Shown: positions 1 to 8,068, counted from the stretch's first letter. The stretch is 34,750 nucleotides of DNA from Oscillospiraceae bacterium (GCA_031270785.1 JAISWM010000102.1:1-34750); one strand, 5' to 3'. Numbers and translations are program-made. The notes: generated by a model not told the origin, from the letters alone.

Positions 1-164
1 GTACGTTCGCACTTGAAATCTGTACAACTAAAGCCTGATAAGATTTGCGGATTCTTCGGCTCGAAAACTACTGCTTATGCCGTATAGTTACGCGCTAGGT
101 TTAATCGGGGGATCAATAACAGTAAAGCATCACTAATAAAAACTTTTAATTTATTCTTTTTCAT
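1..164 (-). pseudogene. Truncated secreted-protein gene with an in-frame stop
   Basis: Reading leftward from ATG at 164, the frame encodes a 29-residue signal-peptide-like start (MKKNKLKVFISDALLLL...) and then meets TAA at 75-77. The same frame stays open for 25 more codons to the window edge. The first residues match the secreted protein starting at 26207 (MKKNKSKVFISCALLL), so the two are paralogues at least in the signal peptide. In the paralogue the corresponding region reads KASAAVC; here it reads YTA-stop-AVV, so one nonsense change near the signal-peptidase site may have killed the gene. An AAGGAG site precedes the start and a perfect promoter lies upstream. It could instead be a short expressed peptide. 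The rest of the gene lies outside the window. Confidence 0.6.
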
Positions 165-192
165 AATTTTTCTCCTTAAAATTTTATTTATA

Positions 193-221
193 ATTATAAT
201 ATTAAATCAATGAAATGTCAA
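193..221 (-). promoter_or_regulatory. Consensus sigma-A promoter of the broken secreted gene
   Basis: On the minus strand TTGACA (216-221) and TATAAT (193-198) are separated by 17 bases. Both hexamers match consensus exactly. It lies about 30 bases upstream of the ATG at 164. Confidence 0.8.
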
Positions 222-240
222 TATGTTTTTGAAAAATTAC

Positions 241-530
241 GGTAATTTAATTTTATCATTAATTTATAATATTTAGATTTTAAATTAATTTTTTAGAACA
301 TAAAATAAGCAAATTTAAAATTTTCAAGGCCTAATTTGCAAAATAATAAAAATAAAACTATAGCTGTTACGATTTAAAACAGTCCTCAAAAGTAAATTTA
401 TTCATGTACCTTCTCCCAGCCGTCGGCTGGGAGAAGGTCATAAAAATCAGACGCTTTTCAAACGAAACAGCTATATCTGTAATGCGTTCATCTTTTAAAA
501 TATTACATTCGGCAACAAAATTAAATTACC
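241..530. repeat. Region with an outer 14-bp inverted repeat around an R1 copy
   Basis: GGTAATTTAATTTT at 241-254 has its exact reverse complement at 517-530. The two arms enclose an R1 element (359-475) and AT-rich sequence without a credible gene. This may be an older element into which R1 inserted. Confidence 0.4.
359..475. mobile_element. R1 element, complete, 117 bp
   Basis: It runs from TATAGCTGTTACG to CGAAACAGCTATA with a central stem CTCCCAGCCGTCGGCTGGGAG. Copies of the same 117-bp length occur at 4244, 15555 and 21727. No transposase is encoded, so it is MITE-like. Confidence 0.85.
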
Positions 531-590
531 GTGTTCTAAAATAATTTTTTATTGTACTTTTACTTTTAATGCGATAGAATTTACTAGCTG

Positions 591-692
591 TAGTAAAAAT
601 CTTTTAAAATATTTATATTTTTGCTTTCGCATCCTCTTTCGACGGAGGAAAAACGTAAAATAATACTACATTTCTAAATGATTTTTGCTATA
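591..692. repeat. R3 element, degenerate
   Basis: The left end TAGTAAAAATCTTTT and right end TTTCTAAATGATTTTTGCTATA match the R3 arms; the central C/G stem is eroded (CCTCTTTCGACGGAGG). It lies just before an R5 copy. Confidence 0.65.
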
Positions 693-696
693 TGTG

Positions 697-803
697 TATA
701 GTGATTTAACTTAAAAAATATAAACTCTTGTAACCCTTTCCCCGCGAGATCGCGGGGAAAGAGTGCACAAATGAGTGTGCTTTTTTCAAGTAAAACAGCT
801 ATA
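697..803. mobile_element. R5 element, about 107 bp
   Basis: It begins TATAGTGATTTAAC and ends GTAAAACAGCTATA, with central stem CTTTCCCCGCG / CGCGGGGAAAG. A similar element lies at 13312. Confidence 0.7.
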
Positions 804-823
804 TTGGTTCATGCCGGGTTTTC

Positions 824-904
824 GGCCATGTCTCAAAATGGTTGAAATTTCTTCTTTTTTCCCCCAGTGGGGGAAGATATTATCAACTAATTTGGGCCAC
901 CACC
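824..904. mobile_element. R2 element with 8-bp target duplication
   Basis: The element runs GGCCATGTCTCAAAATGG ... GGGCCACCACC. It is flanked by GGGTTTTC (816-823) and GGATTTTC (905-912), a 7 of 8 match. It sits directly upstream of dnaB and creates a spurious open extension of that reading frame. Confidence 0.8.
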
Positions 905-945
905 GGATTTTCAACAAATTTAATGTTATATTAGGAATGTGTATA

Positions 946-2280
946 ATGAATGAATTACCTTACAGTTTAGAGGCGGAGCAGTCTGTTTTAGGGGCTATTT
1001 TATTGGATTCTAAGTGCCTTGACAGAGTTGCGGAAATAATTCCTAATTCGCAGTATTTTAATTCAGCTAATCATAAATTCATATATTCAACCATAATAGA
1101 TATGTTTATAAACGGTCAGCCAATTGATTTTGTAACCGTACTTAATTTACTTCAGAAATCAGGCGACATAGATAAAGACGCTTATCGCAACTATTTTTTA
1201 GATTTGATCAATTTAGTGCCGTCAATTTCTAATGCGGAAACATATGCTTATATAATAAAAGACAAATACAACATAAGAGTTTTAGCGGAAACCGCTAAAG
1301 AAATCATCGAAGAGATTTCTGCAAATGATCTTAGCTCGTCTGAATTACTTGATTCTGCTGAACAAAAGATTTTTGACATTAGAAAAGGCAAAGAAATAAA
1401 GGGACTTCAACGTATTAACGAAATCATTTTACAAACATTTGACAGATTAGATACTTTAGTTTCGAGTGATTCAAAAGGCATACCGGGGATTTCCACTGGC
1501 CTTGGTGATCTTGACAGAGTTATAATGGGTCTTAATAAGTCGGATTTGATACTGCTGGCCGCAAGGCCAGGTATGGGGAAGACAAGTTTTGCTCTTAATA
1601 TTGCCCAAAGTGTAGCGTTAAAAGAAGAAAAAAAGGTAGCTTTTTTTTCGCTTGAAATGACCAAAGAACAGTTAGCGTTCAGAATATTATCTATGGAAAG
1701 CATGGTGCCGTCTCAAAAACTAAGATTGGGTAATCTTAATGAAGAGGAATGGGAAAGGCTAATAGAAGCAGGCGACAGACTTTCTAAATCACAAATATAT
1801 ATTGACGACACTCCAAATATGACTATTCCGGAAATGAAATCAAAACTCAGACGTTTAAATGAAATAGATTTAGTCTTAATAGACTATTTGCAATTGATGT
1901 CCGGCGCTAAAAGAATAGATAACCGAGTACAAGAAATTTCTGAAATTACTAGGAATTTGAAAATAATGTCTAAAGAATTAGACGTCCCGGTTGTAACTTT
2001 ATCTCAGCTTTCAAGAGCCAGTGAACAGCGCACCGATCATAGGCCGGTGCTTTCCGACCTCAGGGATTCAGGCTCCATTGAGCAAGACGCGGATATTGTA
2101 TTATTTTTATATAGAAAAGGGTATTATCCTTCGGCTGATGTTGATGAAAATGCCAATATAAATGACGGGGAATGCATAGTAGCAAAAAACCGGCACGGTG
2201 AAACCAGATCTGTACCACTATTCTGGCAGGGAGAGTTTATGAAATTTACGGCTAGAGAGGAAAACCGAGTTGAGTATTAG
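946..2280 (+). CDS. dnaB: Replicative DNA helicase DnaB
   Basis: This hexameric helicase unwinds DNA at the replication fork. The 444-aa product has the usual two-part layout: an N-terminal DnaB domain (MNELPYSLEAEQSVLGAILLD) and a RecA-like ATPase with Walker A ARPGMGKTS near residue 207, the FFSLEM segment, Walker B LVLIDYLQLM, TLSQLSR and a conserved end containing AKNRHGETRSVPLFW. I chose ATG at 946 because AGGA lies nine bases upstream and the protein then starts at the family's usual N terminus. An open frame from 775 runs through an R5 end and an R2 copy and is rejected. The usual Firmicute neighbour rplI is not in the window. The 3' end overlaps tilS by 11 bases, so the genes are probably translationally coupled. 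Confidence 0.95.
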   Translation: MNELPYSLEAEQSVLGAILLDSKCLDRVAEIIPNSQYFNSANHKFIYSTIIDMFINGQPIDFVTVLNLLQKSGDIDKDAYRNYFLDLINLVPSISNAETYAYIIKDKYNIRVLAETAKEIIEEISANDLSSSELLDSAEQKIFDIRKGKEIKGLQRINEIILQTFDRLDTLVSSDSKGIPGISTGLGDLDRVIMGLNKSDLILLAARPGMGKTSFALNIAQSVALKEEKKVAFFSLEMTKEQLAFRILSMESMVPSQKLRLGNLNEEEWERLIEAGDRLSKSQIYIDDTPNMTIPEMKSKLRRLNEIDLVLIDYLQLMSGAKRIDNRVQEISEITRNLKIMSKELDVPVVTLSQLSRASEQRTDHRPVLSDLRDSGSIEQDADIVLFLYRKGYYPSADVDENANINDGECIVAKNRHGETRSVPLFWQGEFMKFTAREENRVEY

Positions 2281-3664
2281 CAATAAGATACATAGCGCGA
2301 TTGAAGAATTTGGAATGTTTCAGGGTACGAATAAAATTTTAGTAGGGGTATCCGGGGGATCGGATTCTGTGTGTTTGCTGCATTTTTTAAATACCTGCGA
2401 AAAAACACACAATGTGCAAGTTTCTGCTGTACATATAAATCATTGTATGCGGGGCAGTGAAGCGGATAGAGATGAAAATTTTGTTCGGGAGTTTTGCCAA
2501 AAGATCGGTGTTCCGTTCTACTTAGAAAAAATTGATATTCCTAAAATATCTTCAGAAACAAAAACAGGTATAGAAGAATGCGGAAGAAATATGCGATACC
2601 GAATATTTAATAATATTGCCGAAAAATCAGAAGCAAAAATAGCTACAGCTCATACTTTATCCGATAGTATAGAAACTGTGTTTTTAAATATGATTCGCGG
2701 GTGCTCTATTAATGGAATTTGTGGCATACCCGCTGTTAGGGGCAAAATTATTCGTCCTTTAATTTATATTAGTAAGGGTGAAACTGAAAGTTATTGCAGA
2801 GAATATAATCTAAAATATGTATATGACAGCTCAAACAGCTGCAAAGATTATAATAGAAATAAGATAAGGCTGGAAATAATGCCAGTGCTTAAACGCATTA
2901 ATCCTTCTTTTGAAAAGTGTTTTAAAAGATTTTTAGGCAGTGTGGCAGAAGATAAAAATTATTTAGAAAATATTTCGGAAACGGCGTATAAAAAGACTGT
3001 AATTTCAAGTGAAAAACATGAATATAATATCGAAGCCATTGAAAAGTTACCGCCTTCTGTTAAGAACAGAGTTATATATAAAATTCTTGAAAATTTATCA
3101 AATAAAAAAAATCTTGAATGCAAACACGTAAATTTAATATCAGAAATGATTTCCGATAATAAAAACGGATGCATTACTTTACGCAGTGGTATTCAAATTT
3201 GTATAAGCGGGAATATTTTATATAAAAAAAGCCCGCAAGATGAAAAAAGTATAAAGTGGGAATATAAATTAAAAAATATAAATTTCTTGACACCTTTGGG
3301 AATAATATTCATAATTAAGGTGGTAAAAAGGGAAGGATTTAATGTTTTCAAAGCCAAAGAAAAAAATAATATAGTCGGAATGCTCGACTATGATAAAATC
3401 CCAAAGAATAGTGTTTTTAGAAATCGCCGTGAAAAAGATGTTTTTACCCCAATAAACAGAGGGGTTACCAAGTCGATAAAAAAATTATTCAGTGAACTTA
3501 AAATTTCGCCAAATGATAGATATAAGATTCCAATGATTGGAGTCGGGAATCAGATTATTTGGATATACGAAGTGGGAGGGTCCGAAGCTTTTAAGATAGA
3601 CGAAAGTACACAAAATGTAGCTTTAATTTTAAAAGGAGAAAGTATAAATGATAGACGGTATTGA
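2270..3664 (+). CDS. tilS: tRNA(Ile)-lysidine synthase TilS
   Basis: TilS attaches lysine to C34 of tRNA(Ile)(CAU), changing its decoding from AUG to AUA, and is normally essential. The 464-aa protein has the N-type ATP pyrophosphatase loop VSGGSDSVCLL near residue 27, followed by AVHINHCMRG and ECGRNMRYRIF, and a C-terminal domain of family-like length. Translation probably starts at TTG 2270, preceded by AGAGAGG and overlapping the dnaB stop. Its last 17 bases overlap hpt. The order tilS-hpt-ftsH is the classic Firmicute arrangement, which supports all three calls. Confidence 0.94.
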   Translation: MSISNKIHSAIEEFGMFQGTNKILVGVSGGSDSVCLLHFLNTCEKTHNVQVSAVHINHCMRGSEADRDENFVREFCQKIGVPFYLEKIDIPKISSETKTGIEECGRNMRYRIFNNIAEKSEAKIATAHTLSDSIETVFLNMIRGCSINGICGIPAVRGKIIRPLIYISKGETESYCREYNLKYVYDSSNSCKDYNRNKIRLEIMPVLKRINPSFEKCFKRFLGSVAEDKNYLENISETAYKKTVISSEKHEYNIEAIEKLPPSVKNRVIYKILENLSNKKNLECKHVNLISEMISDNKNGCITLRSGIQICISGNILYKKSPQDEKSIKWEYKLKNINFLTPLGIIFIIKVVKREGFNVFKAKEKNNIVGMLDYDKIPKNSVFRNRREKDVFTPINRGVTKSIKKLFSELKISPNDRYKIPMIGVGNQIIWIYEVGGSEAFKIDESTQNVALILKGESINDRRY

Positions 3665-4190
3665 CAGAGTTTTGCTGAGCGAAGAACATTTATCGGAAAC
3701 CGTAAGTAGACTTGGTAAAAAAATAAGCCTGGAGTACAAAGACAAGAATCTTTTGATGATTAGCGTATTGAAGGGTTCTGTGGTTTTTATGTCCGACCTT
3801 ATGAGAAAAATCAGCATACCATGTACGATAGACTTTATGGAGGTTTCAAGTTATACAGGAACTGAAAGCAGCGGGGAAGTCAGGATTTTAAAAGATTTGG
3901 ATATTCCCATTATGGGGTATGACGTTCTGGTCGTGGAAGATATATTGGACAGCGGAAAAACTCTTAGTTATATACTGGAGATGTTAAAGTCGAGAAATCC
4001 TAAGAGTATAAAACTTTGTGCCCTTCTTGATAAACCTGAAGCTCGAAGGTCAAATATATGCGCGGATTATGTCGGTGAAAAAATACTCAATGAATTCGTG
4101 GTAGGATACGGGCTTGATTGTAACGAAAAGTATAGGAATCTTCCTTTTGTAGGTGTACTCAGCAGTAAAGTAGGTAGTAGTCCAAATTAA
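3648..4190 (+). CDS. hpt: Hypoxanthine phosphoribosyltransferase, C terminus rewritten by an R2 insertion
   Basis: Hpt converts hypoxanthine or guanine plus PRPP to IMP or GMP (purine salvage, cytosol). The 180-aa protein carries the PRPP-binding loop VLVVEDILDSGKTL near residues 91-104, the N-terminal LLMISVLKGSVVFM segment and a C-terminal GYGLDCNEKYRNLPFVGVL. ATG 3648 follows AAAAGGAG. The last codons are odd: an R2 element begins at 4173 and supplies the final residues GSSPN and the TAA stop. A perfect 8-bp target duplication (GTAAAGTA, 4165-4172 and 4376-4383) lets the earlier frame be rebuilt as SSKVHGR-stop. The change is past the catalytic core, so activity is likely kept. Confidence 0.94.
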   Translation: MIDGIDRVLLSEEHLSETVSRLGKKISLEYKDKNLLMISVLKGSVVFMSDLMRKISIPCTIDFMEVSSYTGTESSGEVRILKDLDIPIMGYDVLVVEDILDSGKTLSYILEMLKSRNPKSIKLCALLDKPEARRSNICADYVGEKILNEFVVGYGLDCNEKYRNLPFVGVLSSKVGSSPN

Positions 4191-4375
4191 TTGATAATAT
4201 CTTCACCCCCGCCATAGGCGGGGGTGAAAGATAGAATTTCAACTATAGCTGTTCCGTTTGAAAAGCGTCTGATTTCTGTAACTTTCTCCCAGCCGTCGGC
4301 TGGGAGAAAGTACAAGGATAAATTTACTTTTGAGGACTGTTTTAAATCATAACAGCTATATTTTGAGACACGGCC
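4173..4375. mobile_element. R2 element interrupted by R1, with perfect 8-bp target duplication
   Basis: R2 left part 4173-4243 and right part 4361-4375 (TTTTGAGACACGGCC) are split by an R1 copy. Flanks are GTAAAGTA on both sides. The inner insertion turned the R2 sequence AACTATTTTGAG into AACTA-[R1]-TATTTTGAG. Confidence 0.88.
4244..4360. mobile_element. R1 element, complete, nested in R2
   Basis: 117 bp, TATAGCTGTTCCG ... AACAGCTATA, in the opposite orientation to the copy at 359. Compared with uninterrupted R2 copies, the insertion duplicates TA, the hallmark of IS630/Tc1-mariner-type transposition. Confidence 0.88.
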
Positions 4376-4428
4376 GTAAAGTACACGGCCGGTAGATGCG
4401 TTTTTATTCGCCTAAGGAGTGACGTGAG

Positions 4429-6282
4429 TTGGAAAACAAAAAAATAGTAAGAAATATAATAGCTTTTTTAGGGTTACCTATACTGGTAATAATAATAGTA
4501 GCTTTAATAAATGGAGTATTGCCGAAAAAAGCGTATAATTATTCTGAAGTTGTTGATAAATTTCGCAAACATGAAGTTATAGAGTATAGTATGAACCTTG
4601 GGTCGGGCGATATGGAAATAAAACTTTCCAGTGGCGAGATTATATTTTATTCCGCGCCAAGCGTGAATTTAATTTATAACGATATAAAAGAATATGTTAA
4701 TGAATATAATAAAGAAAATCCAAATTTCCCAATGACATATAATTTAATAAAAGCTGCTGAAATCTCTTGGATTACCAATATTTTGACGTTTATCCTTATG
4801 CCGGTGTTACTTTTGGGAGTGTTTTCGTGGTTTTTTATGAGGAGAATGTCAATTATGGGAGATGGAGGACGTCAGTTTGGGTTCGGAAAAGCTAAAGTAA
4901 AAAACCTTTCTGACGAAAAAAGAAAAACTTCTTTTGACGATGTAGCCGGCGCGGATGAAGAAAAAGAAGAACTTTCGGAAATAGTAGAATTTTTAAAACA
5001 TCCTAAAAAATATAACGATCTTGGGGCAAGAATTCCGAAAGGAGTTTTATTGATTGGTCCTCCGGGAACGGGGAAAACGTTAATTGCAAGGGCAGTTGCC
5101 GGAGAAGCGGGGGTACCTTTTTTTTCAATATCAGGTTCTGATTTTGTGGAAATGTTTGTGGGAGTTGGTGCCTCAAGGGTAAGAAGTCTTTTTGAACAAG
5201 CCAAAAAGAACTCTCCGTGCATAATATTTATAGATGAAATAGATGCCGTAGGACGCCAAAGAGGAGCGGGACTGGGTGGAGGGCATGATGAAAGAGAGCA
5301 AACACTGAATCAGCTTTTAGTAGAAATGGATGGTTTCGGCGTCAACGAAGGCGTTATAATGATAGCCGCCACAAATAGGCCCGATATTTTAGACCCGGCT
5401 CTTATGAGACCCGGAAGATTTGACAGACATGTTGTTGTGAATTATCCGGATATGAAAGGCAGAGAGGAAATACTAAGAGTACACGCAAAAGGCAAACCGT
5501 TTGCACCGGATGTTAAGTTAAGGACGATTGCAAAGACGACTTCCGGATTTACCGGCGCGGATTTGGAAAATCTTATAAACGAAGCGGCGCTGCTTTCCGC
5601 CAAAAAAGATTTAAAGCAAATTACTATGAAAGAAATAGAAGATTCCACAATTAAAGTGGTTATGGGAACGGAAAAAAAATCCAGAGTTATAACGCCGGAT
5701 GAAAAGGAAATAACAGCTTACCACGAAAGCGGCCACGCAATAGCAACATATTTTTGTAAAACTCAGGATAAAGTGCATGAAATTTCAATAATACCCAGAG
5801 GAATGGCCGGCGGGTATACCATGTCGCTTCCGGAGAAAGACAAAGTTTATGTTTCCAAAAATAAAATGCTTGAACATGTAGTAACGCTTTTGGGCGGAAG
5901 AGTGGCCGAGGCTATAATTTTTGATGATATATCTACCGGGGCGTCAAATGATATTGAACGCGCTACCGGTACGGTAAAATCTATGGTTACTAAATATGGT
6001 ATGAGCGATAAACTCGGCCCTATTTCGTATGGGGAAAATCATAATGAAATTTTCATAGGAAGAGATATGGGTCACGTCAAAAACTATTCTGAAAAAGTCG
6101 CTTCTGAAATAGACGAAGAGATACGCCGCATAGTTAATGAATGCTACGTTAAAGTAGAAAAGATATTACAAAGCAACATAGACAAACTGCATCAAGTAGC
6201 AAAAACTTTAATAGAAAAAGAAAAAATTAATGGAAGTGAATTTGAAACTATCATGCAGGAATCAGGTTGTGTCCCAAATTAA
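4429..6282 (+). CDS. ftsH: ATP-dependent zinc metalloprotease FtsH
   Basis: This is the membrane-anchored AAA+ protease that degrades misassembled membrane proteins and short-lived regulators. The 617-aa product shows two N-terminal membrane segments (about residues 9-28 and 116-137), Walker A GPPGTGKT near 210, Walker B CIIFIDEIDAVG, the second region of homology ATNRPDILDPALMRPGRFDR and the zinc site HESGH at about 432. The start is TTG 4429, nine bases after AAGGAG. The final residues GCVPN and the TAA stop lie in the left end of an R2 element starting at 6265, the same arrangement as hpt. The variable FtsH tail probably tolerates this. Confidence 0.96.
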   Translation: MENKKIVRNIIAFLGLPILVIIIVALINGVLPKKAYNYSEVVDKFRKHEVIEYSMNLGSGDMEIKLSSGEIIFYSAPSVNLIYNDIKEYVNEYNKENPNFPMTYNLIKAAEISWITNILTFILMPVLLLGVFSWFFMRRMSIMGDGGRQFGFGKAKVKNLSDEKRKTSFDDVAGADEEKEELSEIVEFLKHPKKYNDLGARIPKGVLLIGPPGTGKTLIARAVAGEAGVPFFSISGSDFVEMFVGVGASRVRSLFEQAKKNSPCIIFIDEIDAVGRQRGAGLGGGHDEREQTLNQLLVEMDGFGVNEGVIMIAATNRPDILDPALMRPGRFDRHVVVNYPDMKGREEILRVHAKGKPFAPDVKLRTIAKTTSGFTGADLENLINEAALLSAKKDLKQITMKEIEDSTIKVVMGTEKKSRVITPDEKEITAYHESGHAIATYFCKTQDKVHEISIIPRGMAGGYTMSLPEKDKVYVSKNKMLEHVVTLLGGRVAEAIIFDDISTGASNDIERATGTVKSMVTKYGMSDKLGPISYGENHNEIFIGRDMGHVKNYSEKVASEIDEEIRRIVNECYVKVEKILQSNIDKLHQVAKTLIEKEKINGSEFETIMQESGCVPN

Positions 6283-6355
6283 TTGATAATATCCCCCCCG
6301 CCGGTAGGCGGAGGGAAAATAAAAAAATTTCAATTTTTAAAGCGTAGCTAAAATT
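6265..6355. repeat. R2 element at the 3' end of ftsH, right end decayed
   Basis: The left end GGTTGTGTCCCAAATTAATT is typical and encodes the ftsH stop. The centre CCCCCCCGCC...GGCGGAGGG is intact. The right arm has drifted, and I see no target duplication, so the right limit is approximate. Confidence 0.65.
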
Positions 6356-6376
6356 TGCAGCATTTGCAAAAAAATA

Positions 6377-6405
6377 TTGACATTTTGCGTATATTTATAT
6401 ACAAT
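6377..6405 (+). promoter_or_regulatory. Strong sigma-A promoter for the 76-aa gene
   Basis: TTGACA (6377-6382) and TACAAT (6400-6405) are separated by 17 bases. It lies about 200 bases upstream of the small gene at 6604, and an R4 copy sits in the presumed leader. Confidence 0.65.
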
Positions 6406-6475
6406 ATCAATAGGGCTTTGACATTTTTGCAGTATATATTTTTAAAAATGTGCAAAAAACTCAAAATCGAAAATA

Positions 6476-6583
6476 TATAGCCAACGCCCTTGAAAAATGT
6501 TTAATTTTTTACCACTCTTTCCCCGCTGCCGGCAGGGAAAGACCGTGCAAACAAATTTACTTTTTTCAAATGCAGCAACTGTA
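6476..6583. mobile_element. R4 element
   Basis: It starts TATAGCCAACGCCCTTG and carries a central stem TTTCCCCGCTGCCGGCAGGGAAA. It is nearly identical to the copy at 7092, but its right end is altered (CAGCAACTGTA). Confidence 0.7.
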
Positions 6584-6603
6584 GATTGAAAGGAATGTTG
6601 TTT

Positions 6604-6834
6604 ATGCCAAAAGTAAAATTCACATGTTGTGCTAATCCTTCTGAATTGTTACCACTACTAGAACGCGAGGATATTAACGCTATAAAAGGAGTTTATACTG
6701 TAGAATTTTTCAAAGGTGGCTTCGGTATTTCGAGTAATCCGCTTGATCCCAAATATACATCGGCATCACAATGTTTAGACATCAGTCAACAATTTTATGA
6801 TCAACTACGCGGTATTTCTGAAACAGTCGAATAA
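6604..6834 (+). CDS. Small protein of unknown function, 76 aa
   Basis: I do not recognise this protein. It begins MPKVKFTCCANPSELLPLL and has no signal peptide or membrane segment. ATG 6604 is preferred because GAAAGGA lies nine bases upstream; the earlier TTG and ATG codons overlap that site. A good promoter lies upstream. It is isolated between repeat clusters, and an R2 element with a clean target duplication begins 20 bases after its stop. The paired cysteines near the N terminus (CC at residues 8-9) and a glycine-rich FKGGFGISS stretch are the only notable features. Confidence 0.6.
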   Translation: MPKVKFTCCANPSELLPLLEREDINAIKGVYTVEFFKGGFGISSNPLDPKYTSASQCLDISQQFYDQLRGISETVE

Positions 6835-6854
6835 TAAATGCGCCAATACGATCT

Positions 6855-6943
6855 GGTGGTGGTCCAAATCAATTGATAATATCTTTCCCCCCCGCCATAG
6901 GCGGAGGGGAAAGATGGAATTTCAACTATTTTATGGCGCGACC
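6855..6943. mobile_element. R2 element with perfect 8-bp target duplication
   Basis: GGTGGTGGTCC ... GGCGCGACC, 89 bp, flanked on both sides by TACGATCT (6847-6854 and 6944-6951). It is the cleanest R2 insertion next to single-copy sequence. Confidence 0.9.
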
Positions 6944-6974
6944 TACGATCTAGGCCTAATAATTTGGCAAACGC

Positions 6975-7091
6975 TATAGCTGTTTCTTTTGAAAAGAGTC
7001 ATATTATAGTAAAAACCTTTTCAAATAGTGACGTTTTTGTCCTTTCCCCCGCGAGTCAGCGGGGCGATGATTGCTGAAATTTATACTTTTC
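6975..7091. repeat. Mosaic of R1 and R3 fragments
   Basis: A left R1 arm (TATAGCTGTTTCTTTTG) is followed by an R3 left arm from about 7006 (TATAGTAAAAACC) and a centre CCCCCGCGAGTCAGCGGGG. The tail ATGATTGCTGAAATT also occurs in reverse near 15466. The order suggests nested insertion followed by deletion. Confidence 0.5.
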
Positions 7092-7196
7092 TATAGCTAA
7101 CGCCCTTGAAAAATGTTTAATTTTTTACCACTCTTTTCACGCTGCCGGCAGGGAAAGACCGTGCGGACAAATTTACTTTTTTCAAATGCAGCTATA
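7092..7196. mobile_element. R4 element, complete, 105 bp
   Basis: TATAGCTAACGCCCTTG ... CAAATGCAGCTATA, with central stem GCTGCCGGCAG. The ends are inverted TATAGCT/AGCTATA. Confidence 0.78.
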
Positions 7197-7249
7197 TTTG
7201 ACAAATGATATACTCAGAGTATAAAATCAAAACCTAGGCAGCATTTGAA

Positions 7250-7339
7250 GGTGATGGGTCAAATTAGTTGATAATATCTTTTCCCCCCGCCCAGGGCGGG
7301 GGGGAAAGGAAGAGATTTCAATTATTTTGAGACACGACC
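7250..7339. mobile_element. R2 element with 9-bp target duplication
   Basis: GGTGATGGGTC ... GAGACACGACC, flanked by GCATTTGAA (7241-7249) and GCATTTAAA (7340-7348), 8 of 9 identical. It lies just upstream of the HIT gene. Confidence 0.82.
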
Positions 7340-7361
7340 GCATTTAAAAGGCAGGGATTGT

Positions 7362-7700
7362 ATGGATTGCATTTTTTGTAAGATAGCGTGCGGAGAAATC
7401 AAAGCTGATATTGAGTATCAAGACGATAAAATAGTAATATTTCACGATTTAAATCCTCAAGCGCCGGTGCATTTGCTTGCGATACCTAAAGACCATATAC
7501 AGTCGCTGGACCACATAAATGAAAGTAATTGTAATGCGGTTTCCCACATATTTAAACATTTACCCAAAATAGCCAAAAAATTTGGAATAGAAAATGGATA
7601 TAGATTAGTAAGTAATTGCGGGGAAAAAGCCGGTCAAACTGTTAACCATTTGCACTTTCATATTTTAGGCGGAAGAGATATGCGCTGGCCTCCAGGGTAA
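7362..7700 (+). CDS. HIT-family nucleotide hydrolase
   Basis: This is a histidine-triad protein of the Hint branch, which hydrolyses nucleoside phosphoramidates and related adenylyl conjugates. The 112-aa product starts MDCIFCKIACGEI, has the substrate segment DLNPQAPVHLLAIPKDHI, and ends with the catalytic triad HLHFHILGGRDMRWPPG; length and ending are standard. ATG 7362 follows a weak AGGCAGGGA site. The stop is immediately followed by an R3 fragment (TTTAGAAGCGTGG). It appears to be a single-gene unit between repeat clusters. Confidence 0.93.
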   Translation: MDCIFCKIACGEIKADIEYQDDKIVIFHDLNPQAPVHLLAIPKDHIQSLDHINESNCNAVSHIFKHLPKIAKKFGIENGYRLVSNCGEKAGQTVNHLHFHILGGRDMRWPPG

Positions 7701-8039
7701 TTTAGAAGCGTGGTATTACTTACGTTTCTGTCCCCTCTGTCCCCCGTCGAAGGCGGGGGGGAAACAAAAATGCCACTGTTTCAAAAAGCTTTTAGTATAG
7801 GCTAGTGCCCCTTGAAAAATGTTTAATTTTCATGGCTTTCCCACTCGCTTAGAAACGTGGTATTATTAACGTTTTTCCCCCCGCGAGTCGGCGGGTGGGA
7901 AAACAAAAATACCACTGTTTCAAAAAGCTTTTAGTATAGCTAATGCCCTTGAAAAACGTTTAATTTTTTCATAGCTTTCCCCCACGCTCGCAGCGCGAAG
8001 GAAAATTGCGGGGGGCTTTTTTCAAAAGCAACAGCTACA
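7700..8039. repeat. Tandem R3-R4 array (two units of about 146 bp)
   Basis: R3 (about 7700-7799), truncated R4 (to about 7848), R3 (about 7849-7945) and R4 (to 8039) follow each other. TTAGAAGCGTGGTATTA at 7702 and TTAGAAACGTGGTATTA at 7850 mark the repeated unit. The final R4 ends CAACAGCTACA. The array fills the whole gap between the HIT gene and comEC. Confidence 0.7.
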
Positions 8040-8068
8040 AATAAAGATTTTCCGGGAGATTACAACGT

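Noticed and set aside
775..945. Longer open frame ahead of dnaB
   Set aside because: It crosses the end of an R5 element and a whole R2; a good ribosome site and the family start lie at 946.
6797..6979. 60-codon open frame
   Set aside because: It overlaps the end of the 76-aa gene and runs through an R2 insertion; no ribosome site.
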